Shown piece by piece: positions 1 to 12,600 of a stretch of DNA of 64,000 bases (the stretch's first letter is position 1; each line of letters begins with the position of its first letter). The DNA is taken from positions 74,843,168 to 74,907,167 of the forward strand of contig OX235270.1 in NCBI GenBank assembly GCA_944472135.2, written 5' to 3'. Source of the DNA: Trichobilharzia regenti. Lineage: Eukaryota > Platyhelminthes > Trematoda > Strigeidida > Schistosomatidae. The notes below the pieces were generated by a model. That model was not told the DNA's origin and searched no databases. It was given only the letters and a program-made list of their open reading frames with translations. A program made the position numbers and the translations under genes.

Positions 1-2539
1 TCAGTTAAGGATACTTCCATCAGCATATCTATGATGAAGTTAAACAGAAATGGGGAAAGTGGACATCCCTGTCGGACACCACTGGTTGTTACCAATTCAG
101 ATGACAATTCCCCATAAGCCCTTACACGACTACGTGAGTTTGAATAGAGTGCCTTGATTAGTGCAATGTACTTTCTTGGCACTCCCTTCACAGTCAGACA
201 TTGCCATAGTACCTTTCGATCCACGGAGTCGAAGGCCGCCTTCAAGTCAAGAAATATGACAATTGTTGGACGCCGAAAAGTGTGTCTATGTTCTAGAATC
301 TGTCGAAGAGTGAAGATATGATCTATGCACCCTCTACCTGGTCTAAAGCCTGCTTGATTTTCCCTTGTCTGTTCCTCCCGAGTTCTGCTTAGTCTATGCA
401 TGATTACTGAGCCTAGGATTTTAGAGACTATGTTCGTTAGGCTGATCCCCCTATGATTATCACACGAGGACTTGTTTCCCTTCTTGAATATCGGTATAAT
501 AAGTGACTTACCCCAGTCTGATGGTACTGTCTCTGATTCCCAGACTTTGCCTAGTACCTCAGTTAATCTACAAACTAGTATGTCACCCCCATATTTAAAC
601 ACCTCCGGAATAATTCCGTCGGGTCCTGCCGCTTTGCCTCGTTTCAAATTACTGATAGCTTTTGTAACCTCACTACAGACGGCGGACCAGTGTCTATATC
701 CCATTCGGGTGTGTGGTGGATGGCGGGGAGGTTCAGTGTGGCTGTAGGCAAGTTAAATTGTTCCTCAAAGTGTTCTTTCCAGCGTTCAAGGCGTCTATCC
801 TGAGAGCTAATTAAGGAGCCATTTTTCTCAGAAATAGTCTCACTTATGAATTGCCTTCTCCCACCAGTTTCTGATGAGTCTAAAGAGTTGCCTAGTGTTG
901 CCTATCGCCGATGCTTTTTCCATCTCTTTTGCCTTTGTCACCCACCACTGTTCACGGTCCTTGCGGAGACTTTTAGTAAGTTTCCTTTTGTGCAGCTTTC
1001 GCTCCTCATTGAATTCGGAGCTCGCCGGAATAAGTCTTCTAGCATCTATCAGTTCGGATGAGGCAGTCGAAATCCAGTGGTTTTTACTCACCTTTGGATT
1101 TGCCTTATTCACAGCTTTTACAGCTGTATCTATAGCTGACTGAATATTCTTCCAGGCTTCTCCAGGGTGAGCACAGCTGTCGAATTCAGATATGCGTTTA
1201 GCTAGTTCTTCCTCAAATAGGGATTTAGTTTCCTGATCGAGCTGGGGACGTGATGGTTTTACCGCCAGCTGTTTCCTACGTCCGTTCAGTCGTAAGCACA
1301 CACGAGCCCGGACCAGTGCGTGATCGGTATCTACACACGTGTTCCAGAAGGAGCGACAATCTCCTACCGACCCACGCCAACGATAGCTTATTGCTATGTG
1401 GTCTATTTGTGTCCAGCGTTGGTTTGATGATGGGGGTCGCCAGGTTAAACAGTGTCTCTCCTTGTGTTTAAAGTTAGTGCTTACAAGAAACAAATGATTA
1501 TCTGAACAGAACTGTAGGAGACGGTCACCGTTGTCGGTTCGCTGGCACGGAACTCCATAGGTGCCACCGACATCCTTCTCAGATTGACACAATTTCCCTA
1601 CTTGAGCGTTAAAGTCACCAGCTAGAACGACTATATCTGAGCGTTTAGCCTTTCTCACCAAACTAGACAGCTTTTGGTAGAACTCATCCTTCGTTTCATC
1701 CGAACTGCAGTCAGTGGGGGCGTAGGCGGAGATTACGAAAAGGCATCGGCGAGTAGTGCAGTCCTTTCTCCTTCTTACTGATCCGTTCAGACGGACAGCA
1801 CACATTCGGCTATCTACTGGGATCCAGTCAAGCAATGTCTTTTCTGCCCTAGTACTCAAGCTATCCCTACGCCAGCTAATCCTCGTGAACTAGCTGTGGC
1901 ATCTCCTGACACCCTCAAGGTGAATTTTGAAGATTCATCCTGTTGGCCAGGTGGGGTTAGGTGAATAACCACACTTGGGTCTTGTATGCGTGTTTCTGAA
2001 ACACAACATACATCAATGGCTCGAGATGCCAGGGTCTTAGCTAGTGATGCTTGTTGTCCTATTTGGCAAAGTGTCCTAACATTAAATGCTCCTATATGAA
2101 ATTGGTGGCGTGGCTTTAGGAGACTATCCGTGGTGGTTTTTTGGCTTTCGTCGTTTTTAGTGGACACAGAGTGAAGAGGGAGTGAGGAGCCATCAAGTAG
2201 AGGAGTTGCATCAGTGGGAGGAAGGCAAGGTAATAGAGATGAAGATGAAGACAAAGATAAGTGAGGATTAGAGAGGTTTTGTGTGCATTTCGGATTGTGA
2301 GGGCGATTTTTACTTCCCGGCTGCCCACACCGTGGAAGTTGGTTGCGTGACCGCAGAGCCCAGGGGACAACTGCTTGAGGCCGGTCACACGCGGCCTGTT
2401 TTTGTTTGTTCTCTGTTTGGTGTGCCTCAGTAGCATACTTATCACTCCTGCCCTGTGACACGGCAGCAGGAAGCGCGGTCGTTGTTAATCCGGGCCACGG
2501 CCGATCCGGCATGAAATTTTGTGAATTTGTTTGGATCAT
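1..2539 (-). pseudogene. Endonuclease-reverse transcriptase ORF of the LINE, frameshifted
   Basis: The protein nicks target DNA (APE-type endonuclease) and copies the element RNA. Read from 2539 downward it has an N-terminal linker, then the endonuclease beginning GAFNVRTLCQIGQ, with the catalytic GDFNA and a TDHALV box. The RT follows, with PDGIIPEV, motif A (FLDLKAAFDSVDR, about 185-240) and motif B (GVRQGCPLSP, about 60-90). Three breaks are visible. A single missing base near 1858 moves the frame between the two long ORFs. A second break lies near 860, where the frame ends shortly after the endonuclease linker, and a third near 670. From about 670 to 1 the RT frame is open. The few lesions suggest a relatively recent insertion. 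It is not a host gene, although endonuclease ORFs of this kind are often mis-annotated as craniofacial development protein 2. Confidence 0.85.
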
Positions 2540-2745
2540 GGTATTGGATGGGTAGCTGCTTTTTGTTTAACCGCTATCCAAACAACCTGCCTGGCATGGT
2601 AGAACCTCAAGAGACATAAGTCTCAGCCAGTATAGCTTGATTAGGTCATTGCGGTGTTCAAGCCCGACCACCACGTCAAGGTAGCAGCAACTACTATGTC
2701 CTCAGTTCTACCTTTGTCTCTCCCTTGGCCTAGGTGAATTCTATT
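1..2745 (-). mobile_element. RTE-clade LINE, SR3/Perere-3-like, cut by the window edge
   Basis: Non-LTR retrotransposon read on the minus strand. It starts with a 5' UTR near 2745, passes through an endonuclease and enters the reverse transcriptase, which runs off the left end of the window before its YADD motif. The 5' UTR matches the start of the decayed copy at 11330, which places the left part of that copy. The 3' end is not in the window. The clade assignment comes from the endonuclease and RT motifs; the family name is tentative. Confidence 0.85.
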
Positions 2746-4790
2746 CAAAACCCTCCCACCCTTTCTTATCATCCATCCCCTTCGTACTCTTATGATATTT
2801 ATTTAAACTCTGATTATCGTTCCATTTGATTTGACCTAATTTATTTATTGAATTGTCTACATATACACATATATGCATTTACTATCTTTGTTATTCTTAT
2901 CACCTGTATAAACCTTATTATAAATATTTTGTTATCATTATAATCATCGTTATTAACTTCGTTCAAAACATTTACATTATTATTATTATTTGATCCACAA
3001 GATCACCGTCATTGGTTAAAAATTTTTATATATAAATCTATGTAAATTAGAGTAATGCCTGAAGATCTAACTGAAAACAATACTGTTCGCTTATATGTCT
3101 AGTTCGTATACTGCCGCACTTAACTAGACTTACTAGAATTAATTCTCAAAATGTATAAGGCCTTGTCTAGTGTATAAATACGCAGATGGCTAGGAGAATT
3201 GTAGACACTTGGTAACTCTATACTACTTTGTTTAATAGATATACTATTATAAAACAGAATAATTCAGTGGGTTACACACAGTAATAAAAAAGGCATACAC
3301 ATGACTGCTAAGTTGCACTATGTTCATTTGTATTTAAAAATAGGGTCAGATAAAAAACTGAAAGAATTGATTATGGAAATATTACACTGTTTATTGCGAA
3401 AGTATTTGAAACAACCCAATGAATACGCTCACGCTAAATTTGACAACGCTTCCATAATATTTACAAGTTATTCCGTCCAGTTAATTTTGTATTCACGTTG
3501 TTACTAAACCCCTTTTCACTAAAAAAAAATTACAGTCAGATGGTGTGTGTGGCGCATCTCTTGGTGCCCATAATGTACCAAGTTGGTATTCTCATGAATA
3601 TATCATAGCCATGTTAACTGAAGTTGGAGAAAATAAAAGAATTTTCCGGGCTAAAATATGATACCAACTATCACGTAACACAACAACGCCCACTTCAGTC
3701 AGTAAATGCAAAGTACTGCAATACAAATTAGTGTGAAGTAATATGGTGCTCTGAGCTATATCTATCGGTACACCTACAGACAACATTTAAGGTTAGCAGA
3801 ACCTCTTAGAAAACAGAAAAAGTGCACAAGGACGACGTCTAGGAAAACGAATTGCTGAGATGTCAAACGTACTCAAGACGCATGCATAATTGAATGACTA
3901 TAGGCAGAAAGCTAAAGTCATTTATCAGTGTTAGAATTTCCTACGATGAAAGGATCAATTTAGTAGCCTGTTTCATAGAAAAGAAATTACATATATATAT
4001 ACTCTTTGTCGTGTCACACATCTTAGCTACGCCACTCAACACTATTTAAGGTTGATTTACTATACGGTTAGTTTTGAATAAAACGCGCATGCTACAAATT
4101 CCACCAGTCCTAATTAGCTAGACGTCTGTTTGTCTTCTAACAAAAATGACAATGTGTTGTGACTTCGAAGGTCAGAGAAAGTTTCAAATTGCCAGAATGT
4201 AATCTCAATCAACAAAAGTCAATACGGCGAAAAGGGATGACAGAAGCTAAAAACGACAAATCAACTATAAGTATTCCAGTACAACAACTACTACTGGACA
4301 AGCATTTTCGACTCAACACATTCTTTCTAGAGTTATATAAATCACAAAACATAATGTGTACCTATTAATCAGCAGTTATCCTGTTGATTGTTATGAATTA
4401 TTAGGGAGGGAAGCGAAAAAGCTGAACCTACACCAATTTGAAGAAAAATGGGAAGCCCTTCCATGAATGCCAATAAGCTGGCACTCATGATATCTGTATT
4501 TTAGTATTTATACTTGAGAACTTAAAAGCAGAATTAACAATGACAGAAGGTTATACAAATGAGGTACAGTAATCAAGAATTACATGTATGCCTCACAAAT
4601 ATCAACCGGCGAAAATCACTTTTTTATGTCAAGTTTCTGTGAATATTGAAATGGAGATTATATACGTTTTAAAGAATGATGGAGAACTGGACATTTATCT
4701 CAAATTAATGGAGTCATTAGACAGCAAGCAAAAGCATGAAACAAGAGGTCTACAATGAAAGTCATACAGCTGGAAAAAAATTATCATAGT
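2746..4790. other. AT-rich intergenic sequence
   Basis: No recognisable gene or element. Short ORFs at 3301-3507 and 4159-4368 (68 and 69 aa) have no family features, and their composition is what AT-rich DNA gives by chance. The region lies downstream of the minus-strand LEPROT-like gene and should hold its 3' UTR. I found no perfect AATAAA on the minus strand close to its stop. Confidence 0.5.
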
Positions 4791-5291
4791 TTAGAAACCA
4801 CTGTCGAAATCATCTGATTTTACGACCAAATAGACCAGCCAGAATATTGTTGCAAACATGAGAGTATTAGCAGATAGCGTTAGTCCGCAGGCACCCCAAA
4901 ATATCTGCGAAAAATTTATGTTAGGAATTGAACTTACGAGGGGTTTGTGTTTTGGTGCTCGAGCGAACAAAATGGGCAATGCGTACGCTGACATTACAAT
5001 TATGGTGGTCAGGAATGTACAGATATCCCCCAACGAAGAGCTTTCCTGATATCTTTTGGCAACCAACAAGGGAATTGGAGAGAGAATATAGAAGATCATC
5101 ATAAATAACGGCCACCAAACACTAGAAAAGGCTAGATAATAACAGATAACCATTACTTATATTGGGGTAAGGCGCAGGCTAACAATAAGAATGTAAATGA
5201 GATAGACCCAGCCAGAGCAACGAATATAACAGCTTTGGGATTAATTATGAACACAAAAGAAGAAAGTCAACATACTTCGAATCCCAGTCAT
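4791..5291 (-). CDS. LEPROT-like: LEPROT/endospanin (VPS55 family) membrane protein, four exons
   Basis: Small four-helix membrane protein of the endosome and Golgi. In animals and yeast the family acts in endosome-to-vacuole or receptor trafficking (yeast Vps55 pairs with Vps68). Exons on the minus strand are 5291-5276, 5232-5157, 5121-4938 and 4904-4791. Together they give 390 nt (129 codons plus TAA), close to the 131 aa of vertebrate LEPROT. Introns of 43, 35 and 33 nt all have GT..AG ends, with GTAAGT at the third donor. The spliced protein starts MTGIRT, has a first helix ending in LLLACALPQY, then the family signatures WWPLF, SPIPLLVAKR, FLTTIIVMSAYALPI and WGACGL, and ends KSDDFDSGF. 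The junctions are exactly in phase (1, 2, 0). The start was chosen because the exon-1 MTGI and helix 1 align with the family N-terminus. No LEPROT paralogue is seen in the window. Confidence 0.9.
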
Positions 5292-6019
5292 TTTGGTGGA
5301 GTTTGAAACAAATATCGGTGACCTAGAACATTATAATACCCGCTTACTTAAGGTCAGTTGAAACTTGAGGTGATTGTTAAAGGTCCACCAAACATCTTAC
5401 AAATGAAATCAGTTGGTTGACTTTTCGAGCTATAATGGGTGAAAAGGTGCAAGGCATATTTTGAATACACACTCTTCCTTCTACTATATCACTCTGATAG
5501 TATCTTACTCAGAATCAGCCTTAGTATCCAGTAGAAATCTTACAGTCATTTCCGTCTGTCTTTGTTGGCAAATTACGAATTCGGGAACTGGCTCTGTACA
5601 TGTGAATAAAAAGTTGGCCTGCAGCCTCATCAACATCCCAAATCCGGCTTTAACTTTCACCTCTTAATGGACTGAAATTACACAGTTAGGTATTTGCACC
5701 AGTTAACACGACGTTGTGTCAGCGTTTAATTTCCTGTGATCAGTGACTTGCGAAATCGAATTTTCACTTTTACTCCTCTGAACAACTGTTTACGACTCGT
5801 GTCGAATAACTGGTGAAAGTGTTGTTAATTTTGAAATACTTTCCAATGACTTGACATATTTAGACTGATTTCGTCTCCGCAAGCGATCACAATTCATACT
5901 GTGATCTATATGTTACCTGTCCAGTAGAAGACTGCATCAATGCGTTCAGAAGTATGTTTGTGAACTGTGCTGATTTTCACTTACAGACTTTGAAGATATT
6001 TCCTGCTCGAAAATCTCCT
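5292..6019. other. Upstream region of the LEPROT-like gene
   Basis: Contains the 5' UTR and presumably the promoter of the minus-strand gene. No TATA box or other promoter element can be defended. A 68-aa ORF at 5461-5667 shows no family features. Confidence 0.4.
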
Positions 6020-6256
6020 GTTCTTTTACGTTCCCAGGGAAACATAAGGCTTCAAGCTAGACGCTTGACGTTTCGATAACAGTGGTGTTTATTTTTACAG
6101 CATAGAGTTGCTAGCCCCATGCTTCATCATTACTCTTTACTAGTCTTATTACTGGCTTAGCGAGGCAAATGAGGTAAAGAAGTGCGTCTGCCGGGAATCA
6201 AACCCCGGACCACATACGTCGTCGGAGAGCATTCTACTGCTGTGCCACTGCCGCGA
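6020..6256 (-). repeat. SINE-A copy (tRNA-like head, RTE-derived body), diverged
   Basis: Minus-strand copy. The 3' end (about 6025-6055) reads as the RTE-like tail GCTTGAAGCC...TTCCC. The middle carries the GCTAGCAAC block of the RTE 5' UTR, and the tRNA-like head lies at about 6183-6256 with a B box of the GGTTTGATTCCC type. It is more diverged than the copies at 34791 and 39651. Confidence 0.75.
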
Positions 6257-8120
6257 TCCTCTAAATAAAACATAAATATTCCAAATTTTCATCACTGAGT
6301 TACTTTTTAGACTGGGTTCTCCATACGCGCAGCAAGATCATAGTGCCTCCGAAAGTCCAAACGGGGTATTTCAATCTAAACATTCATCCTCGGCTTTCAA
6401 CATATCCTGACAACAATGTGCTTTATTGGCAATTAAAAACGTTCAGTAAATTGAGCCAAGGTATATTTCTACGGGCTTATGATGGGCAGAAATGACATAC
6501 TCACGCGGGACGGTGAGATGGTGATTACTGTAGGAGAACTATTTTTTAAAAATAGGTTCTAAGCTGACATTTACCAGGAACAGTTTTCTCCCTTAGTAGA
6601 ACAAGTCGTCTTACGTATGAATTAAATAATATTTTACATCTGTCAATCATGTTTGATTTAGTCTGGCTGTTTGAGCAACTGTGAGCTAGTTTCCGATAAG
6701 CTTGAATTAGAAATAAAACTCACAGTTGTGTGACCACCTATACTGTTAGACCTGGACTGTGACAGCATTACCCACCGACTCCTCAGTCTGACCTGCTTAA
6801 ACAGGTGACCAGGCCTGTCTTAGTACTACCCTAACTTCCAAAGGAAGGATGTGTCTCCCACAGCCATTCAAGTGTGCATTTATCAAGAGTGATAGGAATA
6901 GATTATACAGATATTTAATAATACCACAGCACCGCCGCTGAACTCTCGTACTTTGAAGATTACATTGACCAAAAGATATTTCAATCTGAACAGACTATCT
7001 AGCTGATCTCTGAAACTTAGATTGGTTTGGTCAAGTTCTTTGATACCCTAGAATTTCACGTTTATTTTCATAAATAGAAATTCCACCAGTACTCCTGCAG
7101 CATGTTACTTGGCGTTTTCGGGTTTCCAAAATCAATTCATTGCTTCATTTCTCTTGAAGTACTTACTGATGCAGTTCAAATTTCTGCACTGAAGTGGCTA
7201 CTTTATCCCTGACCGCCTAGTGAAACTTTCTTTCTCGATAATGGAATATAATCCCATACTAGTAACAATATTGATACTATGGAAATAGTTAAAAACCCCA
7301 GTATTTATTCTGCACCAGACGGATTTCTAGCGTGGGTATTTGTTTGTTGTTGTCATCGATATAATTTGTCAATACTAATGGTTGATACCAATTATTTTGC
7401 GGCTGCACTATAACTCTTAACTATTCAAGAAGCTGATAAGATTTAAGAACAACACAAAAGAGTGTAGGGAAAAGTCCTAAACATGCTAGGTTCTCTTTGC
7501 TTCAGCATTTGTTGCATTCAGCTTGCAGTGGCTATGTTTTCATCACTTCTACTACTTTAGAGTATTTCTACACATTTAGTGGCGTTGTAAGTTATTACTG
7601 CAAGTACACTGTCACCTGTGACCATTTTATGCCACATCTGACGGGTCTCCTTCATGCAATTTAGTCTGCATACATCTCATTTACATCATTAAAAACGACT
7701 CTTACAGATTTGGGGAGCGAACGTTGCTGTGTTGATGCGCCATTATTTGGGATTAAACTGTCATAAATTAGCGTTGATTAACATTGTTGGAAGAAAGTCT
7801 ATATGCAAAGCAATATAATTCCAACGTTTAACCGCATCATGCCATCTTGATCAAGACATTAAATTCGTAAGATATCTAAGCACCAGTTGAACGCTTCAAA
7901 GTGACTGGAACCTATTCACAACATTATTTTATAAAGCAATTGCAATTTATATGTAGTTTGCAATCATGAAATTTGACTGATTATTCACTGAAGTGAAAGC
8001 GCCATGTCTATCAGAACAACCAGCCCCTGTTTTATAAGTGCACAAACTTACTACACATCAACCGCCAGTGCTCGACTCAGTAACCTTTCCCAGGCTCGCT
8101 GTAGTAAGGGAATCATCTAG
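6257..8120. other. Intergenic, nothing recognised
   Basis: AT-rich sequence between the two host genes. I see no conserved ORF, RNA gene or known repeat. The promoter of the TTLL5-like gene should lie toward the right end or beyond the LINE remnant. Confidence 0.4.
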
Positions 8121-8129
8121 AGTACTGCA

Positions 8130-8406
8130 TACAAGCTGTGAGTCCACGCTTGAAAAAGGGGGCGAATATCCTGGAAAGAGCACAGAGGGAGGGAGAGAAA
8201 TAGTCGGTTGTATCTCACACCTTCCTTATGATATGAAGATGGAGCATTTAAATCTATTCCCATTATCATACCGAAGGAGGAGAGGAGACTTAATTTTGGC
8301 CTACCGTATGTTCAAGAGTGATTTAGGGATTGACCTTTCAAACCTTTTCTCTCCTTCTAGGATACATTTACAAGGTCACCACAAGAAAGAAAGAAACCGA
8401 AGTTGA
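8130..8406 (+). mobile_element. C-terminal RT remnant of a CR1/Jockey-type LINE
   Basis: The frame encodes CISHLPYDMKMEHLNLFPLSYRRRRGDLILAYRMF followed by DLGIDLSNLFSPSR (given in parts: HLPYDMKMEHLNLF, then YRRRRGDLILAYRMF). This is the typical end of reverse transcriptases of CR1-like LINEs, where a 'RR.RGDLI.AY' block follows the thumb. Nothing upstream reads as RT, so it is a short dead fragment 190 bp before the TTLL5-like start codon. It is not a host exon. Confidence 0.65.
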
Positions 8407-8596
8407 ATAAATCACGTTCATTGAAACGATGGCAATATGTGAATGTTGGGTACATTAGGTTTTAGCCGAAAGGATTTTGACTTTTAAGACCATTGTTTTA
8501 CCTAGGTAAGTTCTAAATGTGCACAGTACCGAAATATGTTTTAACACATTGAAAAATTGTTAGTGTTGCTATGCTAAGTTCAAACTCTGAAACATC

Positions 8597-9666
8597 ATGA
8601 GTTCATCTTCAGTCTACACTTCATCATGTAGCGACGTATGTTCTTCTAGTGATAGTGATGCAACGATCACGACAGAAACATTTGTGTCAACGTCATATGA
8701 AACACATTGTTCCTCTTCAAATTATCAGAGTGTTGCGAAGAACTGTGAAATCAGTAAGAGGACCTCAAGTTCTAAGACTACGAGATTAAAGTCACGGGCT
8801 GAAAATTTTCAGTGTCTTCCTCTTTTCAGAATCCCTGCTTCTGAAGCGGGCATTATGTGGTGTGGTGGCTTCAAAAAATTACCGATAATTATTTTTTCGG
8901 CCTTATCTATCACAGATGGCCAAGAAGAAGTCGAAAGCATTGGCAAGATGTTCAATATGACATTTAAGTTGGCTAGAACTGAGTGCAAGCTTCTTCGACG
9001 CATACTGAGTTCACATGGATTTCATGAATCTTTTAGTCAGTTTGAAGAGTTAAATATACTTTGGACAGGCTGTCACCTGAAACCCTATCTTCTGAGGTTT
9101 TTAACAGATTTTCAGAAAGTTAACCACTTTCCAAGATCATATGAAATCACAAGGAAAGATAGGCTGGCTAAGAATATTAAAAGAATGCAGCGTATTAAAG
9201 ATTTAAAGAGCTTTGATTTTGTGCCATCAACATTTATACTTCCCGAAGAACTAGATGATTTTTATAGAAGCTACCTTGGTGAGAAGGGGGCATTTATTGT
9301 AAAGCCAATAGCGTCCTCCAGAGGCAGAGGAATCTACTTAGTTAAACATCCTGAAGAGGTTTCATGTGAAGAACCAGTAATTGTTTCACGTTACATTTCG
9401 AACCCCCTTCTGCTTGATGGCTTCAAGTTTGACGTACGCCTTTATGTTGCTGTGACCTCTTATCAACCATTTATATGTTACATATATGAAGAGGGACTTG
9501 TACGCTTTGCCACAGTACGGTACCAACATGGGGTCAAGCATCTCAAAACTCAGTGTATGCATCTCACGAACTACAGTGTCAATAAAAGAAACTTTGAGTA
9601 CGTACAAAATGATGATGCAGATATTGAGGATTTCGGAAACAAATGGTCTCTCGGTGCTCTTCTGAG
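8597..9666 (+). CDS. TTLL5-like: TTLL5-like exon 1: Ser-rich N-terminus and most of the ligase core
   Basis: Codes 356 complete codons plus two bases. Residues 1-65 are Ser/Thr-rich and probably disordered. The TTL fold begins around residue 80. The exon ends CTGAG|GTAAAT (donor at 9667); reading on gives a stop at once (TAA 9668-9670), so splicing is required. The codon split across the junction restores the arginine of the conserved 'LRYL' motif. An exon of more than 1 kb coding most of a TTL domain is large for a fluke gene. Confidence 0.92.
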
Positions 9667-12600
9667 GTAAATTAGTTTCCCAAAATTACATGGTTAGTAC
9701 CACTTAAATAACTGTCACATACTCAGGGTTAAGTGATTTATTATACTAATATGATTATATGATTTATTATTGCAATATGACAAATCAAAAACCATTATAA
9801 ACCATTATTATAAATATTGATTGTTATACCAATTGTTTTGCGTAGCTCAAACTACAACAATCCCTGCAGTTTACCTCACTCAATAAGACCTAAAACTTCA
9901 GAAAACTTATACGAATATATAATGTTTATTAATTGGGTCACATCCACAGTAATTTAGGTAACCATAGATAGCTATTCTCAATGTCTGAGTCTGACAACGA
10001 GCACTTGGAAAAAATGAACACCAGTTAACCGTTGCAAAATAAATTTTTATCCGGAACATTACTTCCTTAGTTTTCTTCTGTTCGGACTTTTTATTAGTTT
10101 TCTTTTCATCTACTCCTTTATATTAATTGCTGAATGAAGATTCAAGTCATTACATTAATGGCTCTTTTCTGGCTTTGATAGTCGCACCTGAACACTACAC
10201 AAAGTCTCAATATTTTATACTGACCTGCTAGTCTTTAGCCTTTTCTCCTGAAGACTAAGTTTTCTAGTTTAAATCTTACTTTAGAATCCGAACATTGATC
10301 AAAAATTAGACCATTTTAGAAACTAGTATGAGATAAGCTTAGAAGTGTCATATAAGGGGTTACTTTCTTCTAGAAAACAAATTACCCGGTACCTTAAACA
10401 AAATCTCTGTTACCAGAATTTACCTTAGTTTCACTGTTAAATGTAAATTCGGAGATCATATTTTGAACAATCTTGATGACTATGTTTAGCTATAGGCTTT
10501 AACGGAGTGTATGTTTGAGTCCAGTTGTGCATACATCACATCGTATTTAAGGCTAAAACCTATTTAAGGAGAAAACTAGGTCTTGAGAACGGGTCTTTGA
10601 AGATAACCTAAAACTCTTCTTAATTTTAAATATCTCCATTACTTAATCCATAACAAAAGGGATTATTTGGAATTACCTTCACTAGTGCGAGTGAATTCAC
10701 TTTTGAAATTCATCATATAGTTCATTTTTAGTTATCTTTTATTATTTTATTATTATTCCCTTCGGTTTCGAGTGGAACATACGGCTTCAGCAATACATCT
10801 CCACTTTCTTCTATTTTCTACCGTCCTCTTCATCTGCGTCCACGATTGCCCATCTTTCATCTTTTAGGACTACTTAAATCTAATTCCAATAAAATAACTG
10901 AGTCTTGCCATATCATCTGCGTATTTATTTTCTTTTTATCCTGATCAGCCAGTGAACCAGAGAAATATTTCTGCACTTTCTATAAAGACAGCACAAAAAC
11001 TGATTTACACTTGTCTTGTTTCTCCATGACAAAATCTCATAATAAATACCCGTGGCTCAACAGTTCAATGGACGAAAGTCCTCAGTTAATTATAAAGTTT
11101 ACATTGTTTTTGTTAACTTCTGTCATCGTAAGTAAAAACAGACGGACTAATGGAAGCCAGAAAAGCATTTTTGCATAGTATTTATCTTGAAATTTTAAAT
11201 ATGTACTTGAGTGATAATTGGCCGAGGTCACATGTGAATTTCATTTTACTTTAGACTTTCTAAACATGTGGCCACTTCTGTTATGCTTGAATAAACTCGC
11301 ACTAGTCTTTAATTTCGTTCGTAACCTACAGTCATTACCTTGACGTAGTGGTCAAGCATTCATGTCGCAATGACACGACGAGCTGCTCTGGCTAGACAGA
11401 ATTTTCCCTGACGTCCTACATTACTAGAAGGGTCTTACTGCTGACGAAGAGGGATATAATATCAGTAAGTTGTCTCCCCTGCATGACAAAGAAAGCAGAT
11501 ATACCTCATCTTCGTTATGTTCTCCATTGTCAGCTTCAGACAAGAACATTCAACATTCGGCCAAACAAGATAACTTGCCTCACCAGTAAAAGTGCCAGCA
11601 TCTTGAGCCATGGATGCGCTTTGGGTCTTGGCGGGAAGCATACAGGACCCATGTATGATTATTCGCTTAATTCAACCAGACTAACTTACTAAATTTACCT
11701 GACGGGTGTCAAGAGATTGTATGATTAGTACTCGCAGGCTTGCTGGTGTCAGTGTAGCACTGACAGATAAGCCAGAAACCTCGCTAGTTGATTGGGTCCA
11801 ACTGGAAAGTCATATGCATTCTGTCTGGTTTAACATATCCGTTAGAAAGAAAGATAGCCATACCCGTCAATACCCTTTCATAATCTCTGCTTACGCCTCA
11901 ATTGACCACACACACACTGGTTTCTATCGAAAGCCGTCTATTCTTCTCCCATGTCTAAGATTTATTTTAGCGATTAACTTCAATGCTCAAGCAAGGAAGC
12001 TGTGACAATCAGAAGAGCATTTGGTTGGCACAAATGCGGTTGCCTGACGACAGATCAAAAACTCTGATAGCCTTCTTAAATTCTGTTCTGAGAATCATTT
12101 GTTGCTGGTCACTACTAATTTCAAACATAAATGAAGACATTGCCTCGCTTGGCAACTTCCAATCACAAATCAATGGTGAACACGACTAGATCACATTGCT
12201 ATAAGTTGTCAGTGACGACGGTCGCTAGAGGATTCCTAACCCCTCTAGAACACCTGCGTAGACTGTAATCAATCACTAGACCACGGACATACGTATTTAA
12301 ACTGAACTGATATGGAAAACAAACAGCTAAGAAGCCGTTACGCACTAAACTTGACGGAAAGACTAAGCTCTTATTTACGGAAGAAATAACCGAAAGCTCA
12401 CCTGAGATTGATATCAGTATCAATTCTGAGGAAGCTTATCGCAATAACCTGTCAGTTGTAGAAGCAGTGGCAAGGACTTTTGATAACTTTTAAACAACGG
12501 TTAGTACATGCCAGGTTGTTTCCGCTAATCGCCTGATCTGAAGGCAGCATTTAGCTCTGTTTGCTGAGAGACGCTGTAGCAATGCCTAGGTGTGAAGGGA

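Noticed and set aside
840..1859. A host 'craniofacial development protein 2' gene
   Set aside because: It is the LINE endonuclease, followed in order by LINE reverse transcriptase.
4905..4937. An 11-residue fluke-specific insertion in the LEPROT-like protein
   Set aside because: The DNA is a perfect GTAAGT..CAG intron with a CTAAC branch-like site; removing it gives the normal family length. Retention remains possible as an isoform.
8038..8406. A 122-aa ORF as an upstream host gene or TTLL5 5' exon
   Set aside because: Its second half matches the end of a CR1-type LINE RT; no splice link to 8597 is needed.
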